This document shows, one piece after another, positions 17,079 to 25,779 of a stretch of 64,000 nucleotides of DNA (positions are counted from its first letter, which is position 1; each line of letters starts with the position of its first letter). Made by a program: the position numbers and the translations under genes. The DNA is taken from positions 50,772 through 114,771 of the forward strand of contig NZ_JBPBBA010000008.1 of assembly GCF_050896395.1 (NCBI RefSeq). Reading direction: 5' to 3'. Source of the stretch: Nioella aestuarii (GTDB taxonomy: Bacteria > Pseudomonadota > Alphaproteobacteria > Rhodobacterales > Rhodobacteraceae). A model generated the notes under the pieces. The model worked only from the letters and a program-made list of their open reading frames with translations, ran no database searches and had not been told where the DNA came from.

Positions 17079-17705
17079 TCAACGCTTGCGCGCGACGAAA
17101 TAGGGGCGTTTGGCGGAATTGTTGAAATCCTGCGTGTCCGTGATCTCGAAGCCTGCGGCCTCGATCCGTATGCGCAGCGCGTCGGCCGTGAGGTAGAGCA
17201 CATGCGGCGCCTTGTTGAAGAGCTGCATGGTCGCGATGAGCGGCCGGAAGGGCGAAAGTGGCCCGCCGAGGCAGACAGTCTTGGAAATCATCAGCCCGCC
17301 TGGGGCCAGAAGGGAATGGATTTCTGCAAGCCCCGCGTCAAGATCATCCAGCAAATGCAAGGCGTTGAAGGCCAGAACCGCATCGAAAGGCCCCTCGGGT
17401 AATTCCCCCCGATCCGCCGCAGCCTGCACGAAGCTGAGGTTTTGCAGGCCCGCGTCCCAGGTTTTCTCGCGTCCGATCTCAATCATTTCGGCCGACACAT
17501 CTGTCGCCACAAGCTCTGCGACTGAAGGGGCAAGCGCGATTGCGGTGCTTCCAGTGCCGCAGCCAATCTCCAACACCCGATCACCGGCCTTGAGATAACT
17601 GCGTGTATGGTCGAGCGTGGCCTCATAGGCGGGAATGTCGCCCACGGGGCGGGCGGCATATTTCCGGGCGACCTTGTCCCAGAAGATGGCGGCGGTGGCT
17701 GTCAT
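17079..17705 (-). CDS. class I SAM-dependent methyltransferase
   Basis: A 208-residue cytoplasmic methyltransferase. Motif I is GDRVLEIGCGTGSTAIALAP, motif II ends in VATDVSAEMIEIGREK, and motif IV is FDAVLAFNALHLLDDLD. The C-terminal part (LSPFRPLIATMQLFNKAPHV, then FNNSAKRPYFVARKR) is typical of small UbiE-like enzymes with unassigned substrates. AAAGGAG lies upstream of the ATG. It is divergent from a LysR gene (87 bases apart), which makes that regulator a candidate controller. Confidence 0.87.
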   Translation of the reverse strand: MTATAAIFWDKVARKYAARPVGDIPAYEATLDHTRSYLKAGDRVLEIGCGTGSTAIALAPSVAELVATDVSAEMIEIGREKTWDAGLQNLSFVQAAADRGELPEGPFDAVLAFNALHLLDDLDAGLAEIHSLLAPGGLMISKTVCLGGPLSPFRPLIATMQLFNKAPHVLYLTADALRIRIEAAGFEITDTQDFNNSAKRPYFVARKR

Positions 17706-17792
17706 GGCGTGTCTCCTTTGTTGGGCAGGAGGTATCTGGCGGGCATACTAAAAGAAATTGCAGAAATCCGCAGTCGGTTTATACGGATATGC

Positions 17793-18680
17793 ATGAATTG
17801 GGCCGCGATATCTTTTGACTGGAACCAGGTGCGCGCCTTCCTTGCGACGGTAGAGGAGGGGACGCTGTCAGGTGCGGCACGCGCCTTGCGGTTGACGCAA
17901 CCCACGCTTGGGCGGCAGGTCTCGGCCTTGGAGGAAAGCCTGAACATCACGCTTTTCGAACGGGTCGGCAAAAGCCTGATCCTCACACAGGCGGGCATGG
18001 ACCTGCTGGAACATGTGCGTGCCATGGGCGAGGCGGCGAACCGCATTTCGCTGTCGGCCGCGGGTCATGTGCAGGAGGTGCAGGGTGAGGTGCGCATCTC
18101 GGTCGCCGATGGATATGCCGCCTATATCCTGCCGGACATCCTGAAACGCCTGCGCCGCGAGGCACCGGGACTGACCATTGAAATCCTTGCAGAAAATCGC
18201 GTATCCGACCTGCGCAGGCGCGAGGCAGACATTGCCATTCGCCATATGCGGCCCGAAGACCCGGAACTGATCGGCAAGCGCCTGCGTGATGGGACCGGCA
18301 GTTTCTATGCCTCAAAAGAGTGGCTGGACCGGAACGGGCGCCCAAGCACAATGGCCGATCTTGAAACCATCGAGATGGTGGGTATCGACCAGCCCGAACG
18401 CATGGTGGCGGAGCTGAACAAGCGGGGCATTCCGGTCAGCCATGTCAATTTCCCGATCCGCACGCTGAATTCGGTGGTGGCCTGGGAAATGGTGCGGCGG
18501 GGGCTTGGGGTTGGGGTTGGCTCCGACCTTGTGGCCGCCGGCACACCAGAGGTGGAGCGCCTGCAGATCGAAGGACTTGCCCCTATCACCTTCCCCAACT
18601 GGCTGGTGACGCATCGAGAGCTGCGCAACAGCCGCCGCATCCGGGTGGTGTTCGATCTGCTGGCGGAAGAACTGGGGTAA
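17793..18680 (+). CDS. LysR-family transcriptional regulator
   Basis: A 295-residue LysR regulator. The winged helix is DWNQVRAFLATVEEGTLSGA followed by LRLTQPTLGRQVSALEESLN. The ligand-binding half begins near residue 90 (GEVRISVADGYAAYILPDIL) and contains ADIAIRHMRPEDPELIGKRL. The ATG at 17793 is the first in frame that gives the usual short N-terminus. It faces the methyltransferase gene across 87 bases, the standard LysR/target layout. The effector cannot be inferred. Confidence 0.88.
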   Translation: MNWAAISFDWNQVRAFLATVEEGTLSGAARALRLTQPTLGRQVSALEESLNITLFERVGKSLILTQAGMDLLEHVRAMGEAANRISLSAAGHVQEVQGEVRISVADGYAAYILPDILKRLRREAPGLTIEILAENRVSDLRRREADIAIRHMRPEDPELIGKRLRDGTGSFYASKEWLDRNGRPSTMADLETIEMVGIDQPERMVAELNKRGIPVSHVNFPIRTLNSVVAWEMVRRGLGVGVGSDLVAAGTPEVERLQIEGLAPITFPNWLVTHRELRNSRRIRVVFDLLAEELG

Positions 18681-18688
18681 CGCGCGTC

Positions 18689-20200
18689 TCAGCTGTTGCC
18701 GCGACCAGAAAAAAGGCTCGCTTCCTCAGCCGCTTTGCGCAGAGCCCGCGATTTGTTCACGGTTTCCTGGTACTCGGCCTCGGGGTCGCTGTCATAGACC
18801 ACGCCGCCGCCCGCCTGAATATAGAGCTTTTCGTCCTTCAGAACCGCCGTGCGCAGCGCGATACACATGTCCATGTCGCCGCCCGCACTGAAATAGCCCA
18901 CGCCGCCGCCATAGACGCCGCGTTTTTCAGGCTCCAACTCGTCGATGATCTCCATCGCGCGGACTTTGGGCGCGCCGGATACGGTTCCGGCGGGAAGGCC
19001 CGCCAGCAGCGCGGACAGCGCATCGTGATCGTCCGACAGCTCGCCCACCACGTTCGACACGATATGCATGACATGGGAATAGCGTTCGATCACGAATTCC
19101 TCCGTCGGGCGCACGGTGCCGATCTTGGACACGCGGCCCGTGTCATTGCGGCCCAGATCCAGCAGCATCAGGTGCTCGGCCAGTTCCTTCTGGTCGGCCA
19201 GCAGATCAAGCTCCAACGCCTTGTCTTCCTCGGGTGTCGCGCCCCTTGGCCGTGTGCCCGCAATCGGGCGGATCGTCACCTCGCCGCCGAAGACCCGCAC
19301 GAGGATCTCGGGGCTGGCGCCAATCACCTGGAAGCCGCCAAAATTGAAGAAGAACATAAAGGGCGATGGGTTCGTGCGGCGCAGCGCGCGGTAAAGCGCG
19401 AAGGGTGGCTCGGGAAAATCCTGCGTCCAGCGCTGCGAGGGCACGACCTGAAAGATGTCGCCCGCGCGGATATAGTCCTTGGCCTTCTCAACCGCCGCGA
19501 AATAATCGGACTTGGAGAAGTTCGAGACCGGCTCTGCCACCGCATGAGCCTCGCCCATCTCGCGGGCGGCCGTGGTGGGGGCGCGTTCCAGATCGCGCAC
19601 CGCGTCCATCACCCGTTCCGCTGCCTGCGCATAAGCGGCACGGGCGGACAATCCGCCACCCACCCAGGCGGGGGAAACAACGGTGACTTCGCCCTTCACC
19701 CCATCCAGAACCGCGATGACCGAAGGCCGGATCAGCACCGCGTCGGGCAGGCCCAGAGGGTCGGGGTTCACGTTCGGCAGGTGCTCGACCAGCCGGATCA
19801 TATCATAGCCGAGATATCCGAACAGCCCCGCCGCCGCGGCGGGCAGATCGTCTGGGATGTCGATGGCACTTTCCGCCAGCAGCGACCGGATCGCCTTGAG
19901 CGGCGGTTCCGAACACGGGTCGAACGCGTCGCGGTCATAGCGGGCGGACCGGTTCAGGCGGCTGGTGTCGCCCCGGCATTCCCAGATCAGATCGGGTTTC
20001 ATCCCGATGATCGAGTAGCGTCCGCGCACCTCGCCCCCGGTGACGGACTCGAGGATGAAACTGTCCTTGCCGGCATCGGCAAGCTTCATCATCACCGACA
20101 CCGGCGTGTCCAGATCCGCGGCGAGCCGCGTGTAGACGAGCTGGTTCTTGCCTTGGGACCAGCCCTGCTCGAACGCCTCAAATGACGGGGTCAGTGCCAT
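18689..20200 (-). CDS. trpE: anthranilate synthase component I
   Basis: A 503-residue chorismate-using enzyme; with TrpG it makes anthranilate, the first step of tryptophan synthesis. The chorismate-binding block is plain: PIAGTRPRGATPEEDKALEL, LMLLDLGRNDTGRVSKIGTV, ERYSHVMHIVSNVVGEL, and GTVSGAPKVRAMEIIDELEP. The N-terminal part holds the usual inhibitor-site words (VMMKLADAGKDSFILESVTG). It starts only six bases after the PpiD/SurA-type gene, so it is probably transcribed from that promoter. No trp leader peptide is present in that short gap. trpG and trpDC are not in the window. Confidence 0.96.
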   Translation of the reverse strand: MALTPSFEAFEQGWSQGKNQLVYTRLAADLDTPVSVMMKLADAGKDSFILESVTGGEVRGRYSIIGMKPDLIWECRGDTSRLNRSARYDRDAFDPCSEPPLKAIRSLLAESAIDIPDDLPAAAAGLFGYLGYDMIRLVEHLPNVNPDPLGLPDAVLIRPSVIAVLDGVKGEVTVVSPAWVGGGLSARAAYAQAAERVMDAVRDLERAPTTAAREMGEAHAVAEPVSNFSKSDYFAAVEKAKDYIRAGDIFQVVPSQRWTQDFPEPPFALYRALRRTNPSPFMFFFNFGGFQVIGASPEILVRVFGGEVTIRPIAGTRPRGATPEEDKALELDLLADQKELAEHLMLLDLGRNDTGRVSKIGTVRPTEEFVIERYSHVMHIVSNVVGELSDDHDALSALLAGLPAGTVSGAPKVRAMEIIDELEPEKRGVYGGGVGYFSAGGDMDMCIALRTAVLKDEKLYIQAGGGVVYDSDPEAEYQETVNKSRALRKAAEEASLFSGRGNS

Positions 20201-20206
20201 GGTGCC

Positions 20207-22066
20207 TCAGGGAAACTGTGCGTTGACCGCGTTGATGACGGCGGGATCGAGCGAAATGCCGATCTCGGCTTCCAGAGCCTGCCCGAAGGCCTCGAACACG
20301 TCTGCCGCAATAGAGTTGGCGATCTGCGCCCCGAACAACCCTTGCAGCGCCGCCACTTCCGGCGTGCCACGGGTGCCCTGATTGATGCTGTCGAGCCGGG
20401 CGATATAGGCCGCTCGGGCCCCGGGGATGACGACCATGTCGCCGGGGGCGTCCAGTTGGAAGACCTGCGGCACAAGGGTGGGCGGGGCATCAGGGATAAA
20501 GTCCTGACGACGGATCTGATCCTCGGTGGTAAGCGCCAGCCCCTGATCCTCAAGGCTGCCGGTCAGGGCGAGGTTCGCAAGGATCGCATTTGCGCGTTCC
20601 TCAAGGCGAATGCGCAGCTGTGTGGCGCGCCACGCGGCGGCAACCTCTGCCTCGATCTCTTCCAGTGGCGGGATGGACGGCGGAACGACCGCGTCAAGGC
20701 GCAGCGCGAACTGACCACCGTCAGACAGAGGAAGAAGTTCCGGGAAATCGCCTTCTTGCGCGACGGCGGCAGCCTCGACGAAGCTATCATAGGCGGCAAT
20801 GCCCTGATCCATGCCGTCGAACCAGTCAATGGTGGCAAACTGCATGTCGGTTTCTTCGGCCAGTTCTTCCAGCGTGGCGCCACCGGCCAGCAGATCGTCC
20901 AGTTCCTCCAGCATGTCGTCGATGGCGCGGCGGGCGGCATCCTCGGCCAGTTCGGCGCGCAGATGTTCGGCGGCGTCCTCATAGGGCACTTCGGTTGCGT
21001 CCAGAACCGCATTGATGCGGAAGAGAGCAGGGCCAAAGCGGCTTTCCAGGGGACCGATGATCTCGCTTTCGGTGTCGGCGAAGATTACCTCGGCGGCAGC
21101 GGCGGACAGATCACCGGGCGCGGTTTCGCCAAGGTCCACATCGTCCAGCGTCAGTCCGCGATCCTCAACCAGGGTGTCGAAGTCCGTTTCGCCCGCATCC
21201 AGCGCGGCACGGGCGGCGTCAGCCTCTTCCTGTGAGGGGAAGACCAGCCGTTCCAGCAGGCGGCGTTCGGGCTGGACATATTCTTCGATCCGTTCGTCAT
21301 AAAGCTCGCGAATCCGTGCTTGTTCGACCTCGACAGTATCCAAAAGCATATCGGGAATGATCCAGGCGTAAGAGATCGTCCGGCTTTCAGGACGCTCAAA
21401 ACGTTGGCCGTTCTCGTCGTAATACTCTTGGAGATCCTCGGGCGTGGCAGCAGCCAGACCCGCGGTCAGGTCGGTTTCGGTCACGCGGGCAAGGGTGAAT
21501 GTCCGGGTTTCGGTCTGATAGGCGACCATGATCTCGGTGAAGGCGTCGGGCGTCGGCAGACCGCCGATGACAGCGGCTTGCAGGATCGAGCGGGACACAT
21601 CTTCGCGGATGGTGTCTTCGAATTCTTCGACACTGTAGCCTGCCTGACTCAGCGCAAGCTCATAGCCTGCACGGTCGAAATTGCCGTCGATGCCCTGGAA
21701 GGTGGAGGTTGTGGTGATCTGGCGCGCCACCTCTTCGTCTCCAACTGAAAGCGACATCTCGCCAGCTTCATGGGTCAGCGCGGCACGGGCAACCAGACCC
21801 TCCAAGATGGCGCGGTCAAGCCCGGCTTCCCTCAGATCGCTGAGTGTCTGATAGGGGCCGCCTTCAGCGGCCTGGGCGCGCAGTTCCGCCTGAATGGCGC
21901 GGGCGTAGGCATTGGCCGAAATCGAGGCGTTGCCGACTGATCCGACCTGAATCGCCGATCCCCCGAAATTGCCGATGCCGAAGCCTGCAAGCCCCACCAT
22001 GAGAAGGGCGAGAATGGCCCAGACGAAATAGTCTGACAGCTTCCGTTTGCCTGCGCGTCGTGCCAT
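20207..22066 (-). CDS. peptidylprolyl isomerase, PpiD/SurA type membrane-anchored foldase
   Basis: A 619-residue protein with one N-terminal transmembrane segment (YFVWAILALLMVGLAGFGIG) and a large periplasmic part. A SurA_N-like chaperone region covers about 35-180, and a parvulin-type region about 230-380 (RLVFPSQEEADAARAALDAG, LDDVDLGETAPGDLSAAAAE). The layout is that of PpiD, which helps outer-membrane and secreted proteins fold near the Sec translocon. Some alphaproteobacterial relatives have a degenerate parvulin domain, so isomerase activity is unproven. trpE follows after six bases; the pair is conserved in several Rhodobacterales, as I recall. Confidence 0.85.
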   Translation of the reverse strand: MARRAGKRKLSDYFVWAILALLMVGLAGFGIGNFGGSAIQVGSVGNASISANAYARAIQAELRAQAAEGGPYQTLSDLREAGLDRAILEGLVARAALTHEAGEMSLSVGDEEVARQITTTSTFQGIDGNFDRAGYELALSQAGYSVEEFEDTIREDVSRSILQAAVIGGLPTPDAFTEIMVAYQTETRTFTLARVTETDLTAGLAAATPEDLQEYYDENGQRFERPESRTISYAWIIPDMLLDTVEVEQARIRELYDERIEEYVQPERRLLERLVFPSQEEADAARAALDAGETDFDTLVEDRGLTLDDVDLGETAPGDLSAAAAEVIFADTESEIIGPLESRFGPALFRINAVLDATEVPYEDAAEHLRAELAEDAARRAIDDMLEELDDLLAGGATLEELAEETDMQFATIDWFDGMDQGIAAYDSFVEAAAVAQEGDFPELLPLSDGGQFALRLDAVVPPSIPPLEEIEAEVAAAWRATQLRIRLEERANAILANLALTGSLEDQGLALTTEDQIRRQDFIPDAPPTLVPQVFQLDAPGDMVVIPGARAAYIARLDSINQGTRGTPEVAALQGLFGAQIANSIAADVFEAFGQALEAEIGISLDPAVINAVNAQFP

Positions 22067-22135
22067 GCCGGATATCTCCCTTGATCTGGCTCTGAAGCGC
22101 AGGTTTAGGGGGTCACGGCAGGGGGGGCAAGAGGC

Positions 22136-23323
22136 TCAGAGGGAAAGCTGGGAAAGTCTGTGCCCAACTTCGGCCAATCCGGTGGCATCTGCGTTGGCAA
22201 AGGCGATGCGCAGGGTGGTTTCGGCCTGTCCCGATCCGCCCTGTTCCCGAAGCGGGCCGAACATGGTGCCGGGCAGGGTCAGCAGACCGGCTTTTGACAC
22301 CATCGCCTTGGCAACCGCATCAGAGCGCAGATCGAACGGGTGGCGCACATAGGCGAAATAGGCCCCGCATCCCAGCAATTCCCACCCGGAGAGCCGCTGA
22401 AATGCCGTTTCCATCGCCGCGCGGCGGTTCAGAATTTCCAGCCGCTCACCCGCCAGCCAGTCGCCAAGGTTCTGCATCCCCCAAAGCGCGCCGATCTGGC
22501 CGACCTGGCTGGGGCAGATGGCAACAGTGTCGAGGAACTTTTCCACCTCGAACAGCCGCTCGGGGCTGGCCACGATGGCGCCGACACGGTGGCCGGTCAG
22601 GCGGAAGGATTTGGAGAAGGAATAGAGCTGGATCAGCGTGTCGTCCCAGTCGGGATCGGCAAACAGATCATGCGGCGCGCCTTCAACGGAATGGAAATCG
22701 CGATAGGTCTCATCCACGATCAGCGCAATCTTGCGGCGGCGGCACAGGTCGCGGAAGGCGGCCATTGTCTCGGGCGGATACTCAACCCCACCGGGATTGT
22801 TGGGCGAAATCAGAACGATGGCGCGGGTGCGGTCGGTGATCAGCGCCTCTGCCGCAACCGGATCAGGAATCAGGCTTTCACCGGTCGCCAAAAGCTGTGC
22901 CTCGACCCCGGTCATGTCCAGCCACATCTTGTGGTTGAAGTAGTAGGGCGTCGGCAGGATCACCCCGTCGCCTTCTCCCGCCAGTGTCGCCATGACGGCG
23001 CAAAACGCCTGGTTACAGCCCGAGGTGATCGCCACCTGATCAGGCCGCACGGTGCCACCATAGCCACCGGTCCATTGCGCAGCCAGTTCGGCGCGCAATT
23101 CGGGGCGGCCCAGGACCGGCCCGTAGAGATGGCTGTCTGCCTGGGTCAGCAGTGCTTCGGCCATTGCCTGTCGCAGGCCCTCCGGCGGGGGGTCGGCGGG
23201 CGCGGCCTGGCTGAGATTGATCAGTGGCCGGCCGGCAGGGAAGGTGACCCCATCGATCCAGCGCCGCGCCTCAATGACCGGGGGCGGAAAGGTGGCTGCG
23301 AATCTGGGGTTCAGCACATGCAT
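22136..23323 (-). CDS. PLP-dependent aminotransferase, class I/II
   Basis: A 395-residue fold-type I aminotransferase. The PLP lysine is in YSFSKSFRLTGHRVGAIVAS. Other motifs are SHLYGPVLGRPELRAELAAQ, SPNNPGGVEYPPETMAAF and LIVDETYRDFHS. The C-terminal arginine that binds the substrate carboxylate fits in TTLRIAFANAD. The substrate amino acid is not evident; the closest pattern is aspartate/aromatic-like class Ib enzymes. The gene is followed by the foldase gene after 69 bases and preceded by ssb, 27 bases upstream, so all may be read together from the ssb side. Confidence 0.88.
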   Translation of the reverse strand: MHVLNPRFAATFPPPVIEARRWIDGVTFPAGRPLINLSQAAPADPPPEGLRQAMAEALLTQADSHLYGPVLGRPELRAELAAQWTGGYGGTVRPDQVAITSGCNQAFCAVMATLAGEGDGVILPTPYYFNHKMWLDMTGVEAQLLATGESLIPDPVAAEALITDRTRAIVLISPNNPGGVEYPPETMAAFRDLCRRRKIALIVDETYRDFHSVEGAPHDLFADPDWDDTLIQLYSFSKSFRLTGHRVGAIVASPERLFEVEKFLDTVAICPSQVGQIGALWGMQNLGDWLAGERLEILNRRAAMETAFQRLSGWELLGCGAYFAYVRHPFDLRSDAVAKAMVSKAGLLTLPGTMFGPLREQGGSGQAETTLRIAFANADATGLAEVGHRLSQLSL

Positions 23324-23350
23324 GGCGCGCCTCGTCGGATTGTCTGGAAC

Positions 23351-23866
23351 TTAGAACGGGATCTCGTCATCCATGTCGTTCGACCGGCCGCCGCCACCCT
23401 GGCTGCCGCCACCGCCGCCAAAGCCGCCGTCACGGTCATCGGGATAGCCACCGCCACCGCCATATCCCCCGCCCTGGCCACCGCCACCATAGCCACCGCC
23501 ACCGCCGCCGTCTCCACGGCTGTCCAGAAGCGTCAGTTCCCCGCGATAGGGGCGCAGCACGACCTCGGTCGAATAGCGGTCCTGGCCGGACTGATCCTGC
23601 CATTTGCGGGTTTCGAGCTGGCCTTCGATATAGACCTTGGAGCCTTTACGCAGATACTGCTCGGCGATCCGTGCCAGCGGTTCCGAGAAGATGGCCACGC
23701 TGTGCCATTCGGTGCGTTCGCGGCGTTCCCCGGTGTTGCGGTCTTTCCAGTTTTCGCTGGTGGCGATGCGCAGATTGCAGACTTTGCCACCATTCTGAAA
23801 CGACCGCACCTCGGGATCGCGTCCCAGATTGCCTATCAGAATGACCTTGTTGACGGACCCAGCCAT
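23351..23866 (-). CDS. ssb: single-stranded DNA-binding protein
   Basis: A 171-residue SSB. Residues 1-110 form the OB fold (SVNKVILIGNLGRDPEVRSF, WHSVAIFSEPLARIAEQYLR, KGSKVYIEGQLETRKWQDQS). A Gly-rich linker (about 118-160) is followed by the acidic tip DMDDEIPF, which docks partner proteins. SSB coats single strands in replication, repair and recombination. No LexA box is visible in the 58 bases upstream of the start, unlike in some relatives. The low-complexity DNA at 23385-23520 is this linker and not a separate repeat. Confidence 0.97.
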   Translation of the reverse strand: MAGSVNKVILIGNLGRDPEVRSFQNGGKVCNLRIATSENWKDRNTGERRERTEWHSVAIFSEPLARIAEQYLRKGSKVYIEGQLETRKWQDQSGQDRYSTEVVLRPYRGELTLLDSRGDGGGGGGYGGGGQGGGYGGGGGYPDDRDGGFGGGGGSQGGGGRSNDMDDEIPF

Positions 23867-24031
23867 GACTTCTCCCCGTATTTTTCGAATCTCAAGATTT
23901 GATGCAGCTTAGATCACTGCAACATGCTTAAGAAAACCCAAATGCGCGGGGGATTGCCAACCGGGGTGGAGCAGGCTGGAAATGCAGCGTCTTTTCCGTA
24001 TATTGCAGCCGGTTGGCGAGACGAGGTTTGC

Positions 24032-24613
24032 ATGACGAGATCGCGGGTTTTCTTCCTGTCCGTATTTACCGCCTGTTTGGCGGGGGCCGCGGTGGCATAT
24101 GCGCAGGGACTTAGTTCGGACAGGCTCAGCCGGTTCAGCGAGCAGCTCGACCTGCTAGATAGCCGCGCAGCCACGCAGTACGAATTCTCCGACCGGCTGC
24201 GTCCCGACACAGAGGCCGAGGAAAGTATACCCTATTATGACGGCAGCTATAATGGTCCGTGGCTGGAGGTCGCCAGATCCGCCGCGCGCCGTCACGGCAT
24301 CCCCGAGGATCTGTTCCTGCGCCTTGTGCAGCAGGAAAGCGGATGGGATCTGGATGCGGTCAGCCATGCGGGCGCGATCGGTCTGGCGCAGCTGATGCCC
24401 GACACGGCGGCACTGCTTGGCGTCGATCCGCATGATGCCAACGAGAACCTGGATGGCGGCGCCCGCTATCTGGCGCAGCAATTCCGCCGGTTCGGCGATT
24501 GGCGTCTGGCGCTTGCGGCCTACAATGCAGGCCCCGAAGCGGTAGTGGCCCATGACGGCATCCCGCCCTATGCTGAGACGCAGGAATATGTCCGCGCGAT
24601 CCTTGGCGCATGA
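24032..24613 (+). CDS. lytic murein transglycosylase (SLT domain)
   Basis: A 193-residue exported enzyme. Signal peptide about 1-25 (RVFFLSVFTACLAGAAVAYA). The SLT fold runs from about 75 to 190. The catalytic glutamate is Glu102 in LRLVQQESGWDLDAVSHAGA; IGLAQLMPDTAALLGV, NLDGGARYLAQQFRRFGDWR and LALAAYNAGPEAVVAH are the following motifs. It would cleave peptidoglycan glycan strands with 1,6-anhydro product formation. The ATG at 24032 follows GAGG. The stop overlaps the next start (ATGA), so the two genes are coupled. Confidence 0.9.
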   Translation: MTRSRVFFLSVFTACLAGAAVAYAQGLSSDRLSRFSEQLDLLDSRAATQYEFSDRLRPDTEAEESIPYYDGSYNGPWLEVARSAARRHGIPEDLFLRLVQQESGWDLDAVSHAGAIGLAQLMPDTAALLGVDPHDANENLDGGARYLAQQFRRFGDWRLALAAYNAGPEAVVAHDGIPPYAETQEYVRAILGA

Positions 24614-24945
24614 TCATTGCCATTGTCCGCATTGCGCTGCCAGGTCCGAAGCGGCCGAATGATCAGGTGACGACGCAGTCGCTGGAAGCGACCAAGATCT
24701 TTCACAAGGTTCCGGGGCTGCGCCGCAAATACTTCCTGAACGGCGAGGCTGGCGGAGGCGGTGTTTATGAATTCCAGAGCCGAGAGGCCGCTCAGGCCTG
24801 GTTCAACGACGGATGGGCCGACTGGATGGAAGGCCGCTTTGGCGTTCGCCCCACACTGGAGCTGTGGGAATGCCCAGTGGTTCTGGACAACGAGGCAGGC
24901 GAGGCATGGGCTGATGGGGAGATGGTGCCGACGCCGTGGAAATGA
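24610..24945 (+). CDS. YdhR-like putative monooxygenase (dimeric alpha+beta barrel)
   Basis: A 111-residue ferredoxin-like protein: MIIAIVRIALPGPKRPNDQV, then FHKVPGLRRKYFLNGEAGGG, GVYEFQSREAAQAWFNDGWA and FGVRPTLELWECPVV. The pattern of a short strand, helix, 'PGL-x-RKYF', 'GG-x-YEF-x-S-x-EAAQAW' fits the YdhR/antibiotic-monooxygenase superfamily. These form dimers and may oxidise quinone-like compounds; activity is rarely shown. Its ATG overlaps the lytic transglycosylase stop by four bases. Confidence 0.75.
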   Translation: MIIAIVRIALPGPKRPNDQVTTQSLEATKIFHKVPGLRRKYFLNGEAGGGGVYEFQSREAAQAWFNDGWADWMEGRFGVRPTLELWECPVVLDNEAGEAWADGEMVPTPWK

Positions 24946-25014
24946 GTCTTTTGAGCTTCCATGAGAACGATCGGTTTCGACTAATCTGAGAGGCATCCCT
25001 GCGTCCACACTGAC

Positions 25015-25028
25015 TTGATCTTGATCAA
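25015..25028. promoter_or_regulatory. FnrL-type box
   Basis: TTGAT-CTTG-ATCAA is a perfect FNR/FnrL palindrome. It ends 57 bases before the start of the secreted protein at 25086, which would suit activation at about -40 of a promoter just downstream. The site lies in a non-coding gap, so coding constraint does not explain it. Confidence 0.6.
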
Positions 25029-25085
25029 TGTTTCTTGCCGGTCTTGGGTTACGCTCTTTGCCTAAAGCAAGGAGTGGAGACTTCG

Positions 25086-25538
25086 ATGAGAACCTACACC
25101 GGCTTTCTAACTTTGGTCGCTTTCGGTTTCTTTGCCGGTCAGTGCGAGGCAGAGATGACCTACGACAGTTTCCTGACCCTACAGGAGGGAAACCCATCCC
25201 TAACATGGGAGCTTCTGGACTGTGTGCAGGGAGTTGACAGGTCGCAAGTCCTGACAGGTTGTTCAAACGCGATCCGCAGGTACGAACAGGTTATTGCAGC
25301 AGGAGACGAATTGCTTGGTCTGGGGACATTGAGTGCCGATCAGCACGCAGATGTTGAAGCAACGATTGATCAGAGCTGGAACTTTCTTTCGATCGTCCTT
25401 CTTGTGCGGGCACGACTTCTTTCAGCAGAAAACCCCGACCTTGCACGGTCGGATTGTGATCGTGCGGGCATGATCGCACTTCAACGGGAAAGTGAACTGC
25501 TGAATGAAATTCTAGCCGAGTGCAGCGTTCTCGATTGA
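25086..25538 (+). CDS. secreted hypothetical protein (150 aa)
   Basis: A 150-residue exported protein: signal peptide about 1-22 (TYTGFLTLVAFGFFAGQCEA). The mature part has four cysteines (in ELLDCVQGVD, VLTGCSNAIRRY, ARSDCDRAGM, EILAECSVLD) and is predicted mainly helical, with a TPR-like or Sel1-like feel (CSNAIRRYEQVIAAGDELLG). The four cysteines could form two disulfides or hold a metal. AAGGAG lies upstream of the ATG. The FnrL-type box 57 bases before the start implies low-oxygen control. I do not recognise the family. Confidence 0.65.
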   Translation: MRTYTGFLTLVAFGFFAGQCEAEMTYDSFLTLQEGNPSLTWELLDCVQGVDRSQVLTGCSNAIRRYEQVIAAGDELLGLGTLSADQHADVEATIDQSWNFLSIVLLVRARLLSAENPDLARSDCDRAGMIALQRESELLNEILAECSVLD

Positions 25539-25551
25539 CGAAGCTAAATGC

Positions 25552-25779
25552 TTACCCGGCCAAAGCTTCTTCTGCCCCATATTCCACCAGCCGGGCGCGC
25601 AGTTCGCCGGCGAGGGGCACACCGGCTTCCAGCGCAAACACATAGGCATGGGTAAGGTAGAAGTTCCGGGCGACGGGATGCTCCGCCGCCTCGGATGCTT
25701 CGGTATAGAGCGTGATCAGCGCCGCCCGGTCATCGGCCGCGTGGGCCGCCAGCAGGCGCTGATCGAGATCATTCTGCAT
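25552..25779 (-). CDS. small protein downstream of Rieske oxygenase (75 aa)
   Basis: A 75-residue helical protein, MQNDLDQRLLAAHAADDRAA, then LITLYTEASEAAEHPVARNF, YLTHAYVFALEAGVPLAGEL and RARLVEYGAEEALAG. The helix-turn-helix spacing suggests one to two TPR-like units. Its start lies inside the last codons of the Rieske gene (11-base overlap), so translation is probably coupled. The context suggests an accessory of the oxygenase; the function is unknown. Confidence 0.6.
   Translation of the reverse strand: MQNDLDQRLLAAHAADDRAALITLYTEASEAAEHPVARNFYLTHAYVFALEAGVPLAGELRARLVEYGAEEALAG

Noticed and set aside
19025..20185. 386-codon open frame on the plus strand
   Set aside because: Antisense to trpE throughout; protein is basic, His/Arg/Gly-rich and featureless.
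23385..23520. Dense short repeats resembling a repeat array
   Set aside because: They encode the Gly-rich linker of SSB in frame; spacing is irregular and no CRISPR-like spacers exist.
22340..23902. 520-codon open frame on the plus strand
   Set aside because: Runs antisense across the aminotransferase and ssb; its Ala/Thr-repeat part mirrors the ssb Gly-rich linker.
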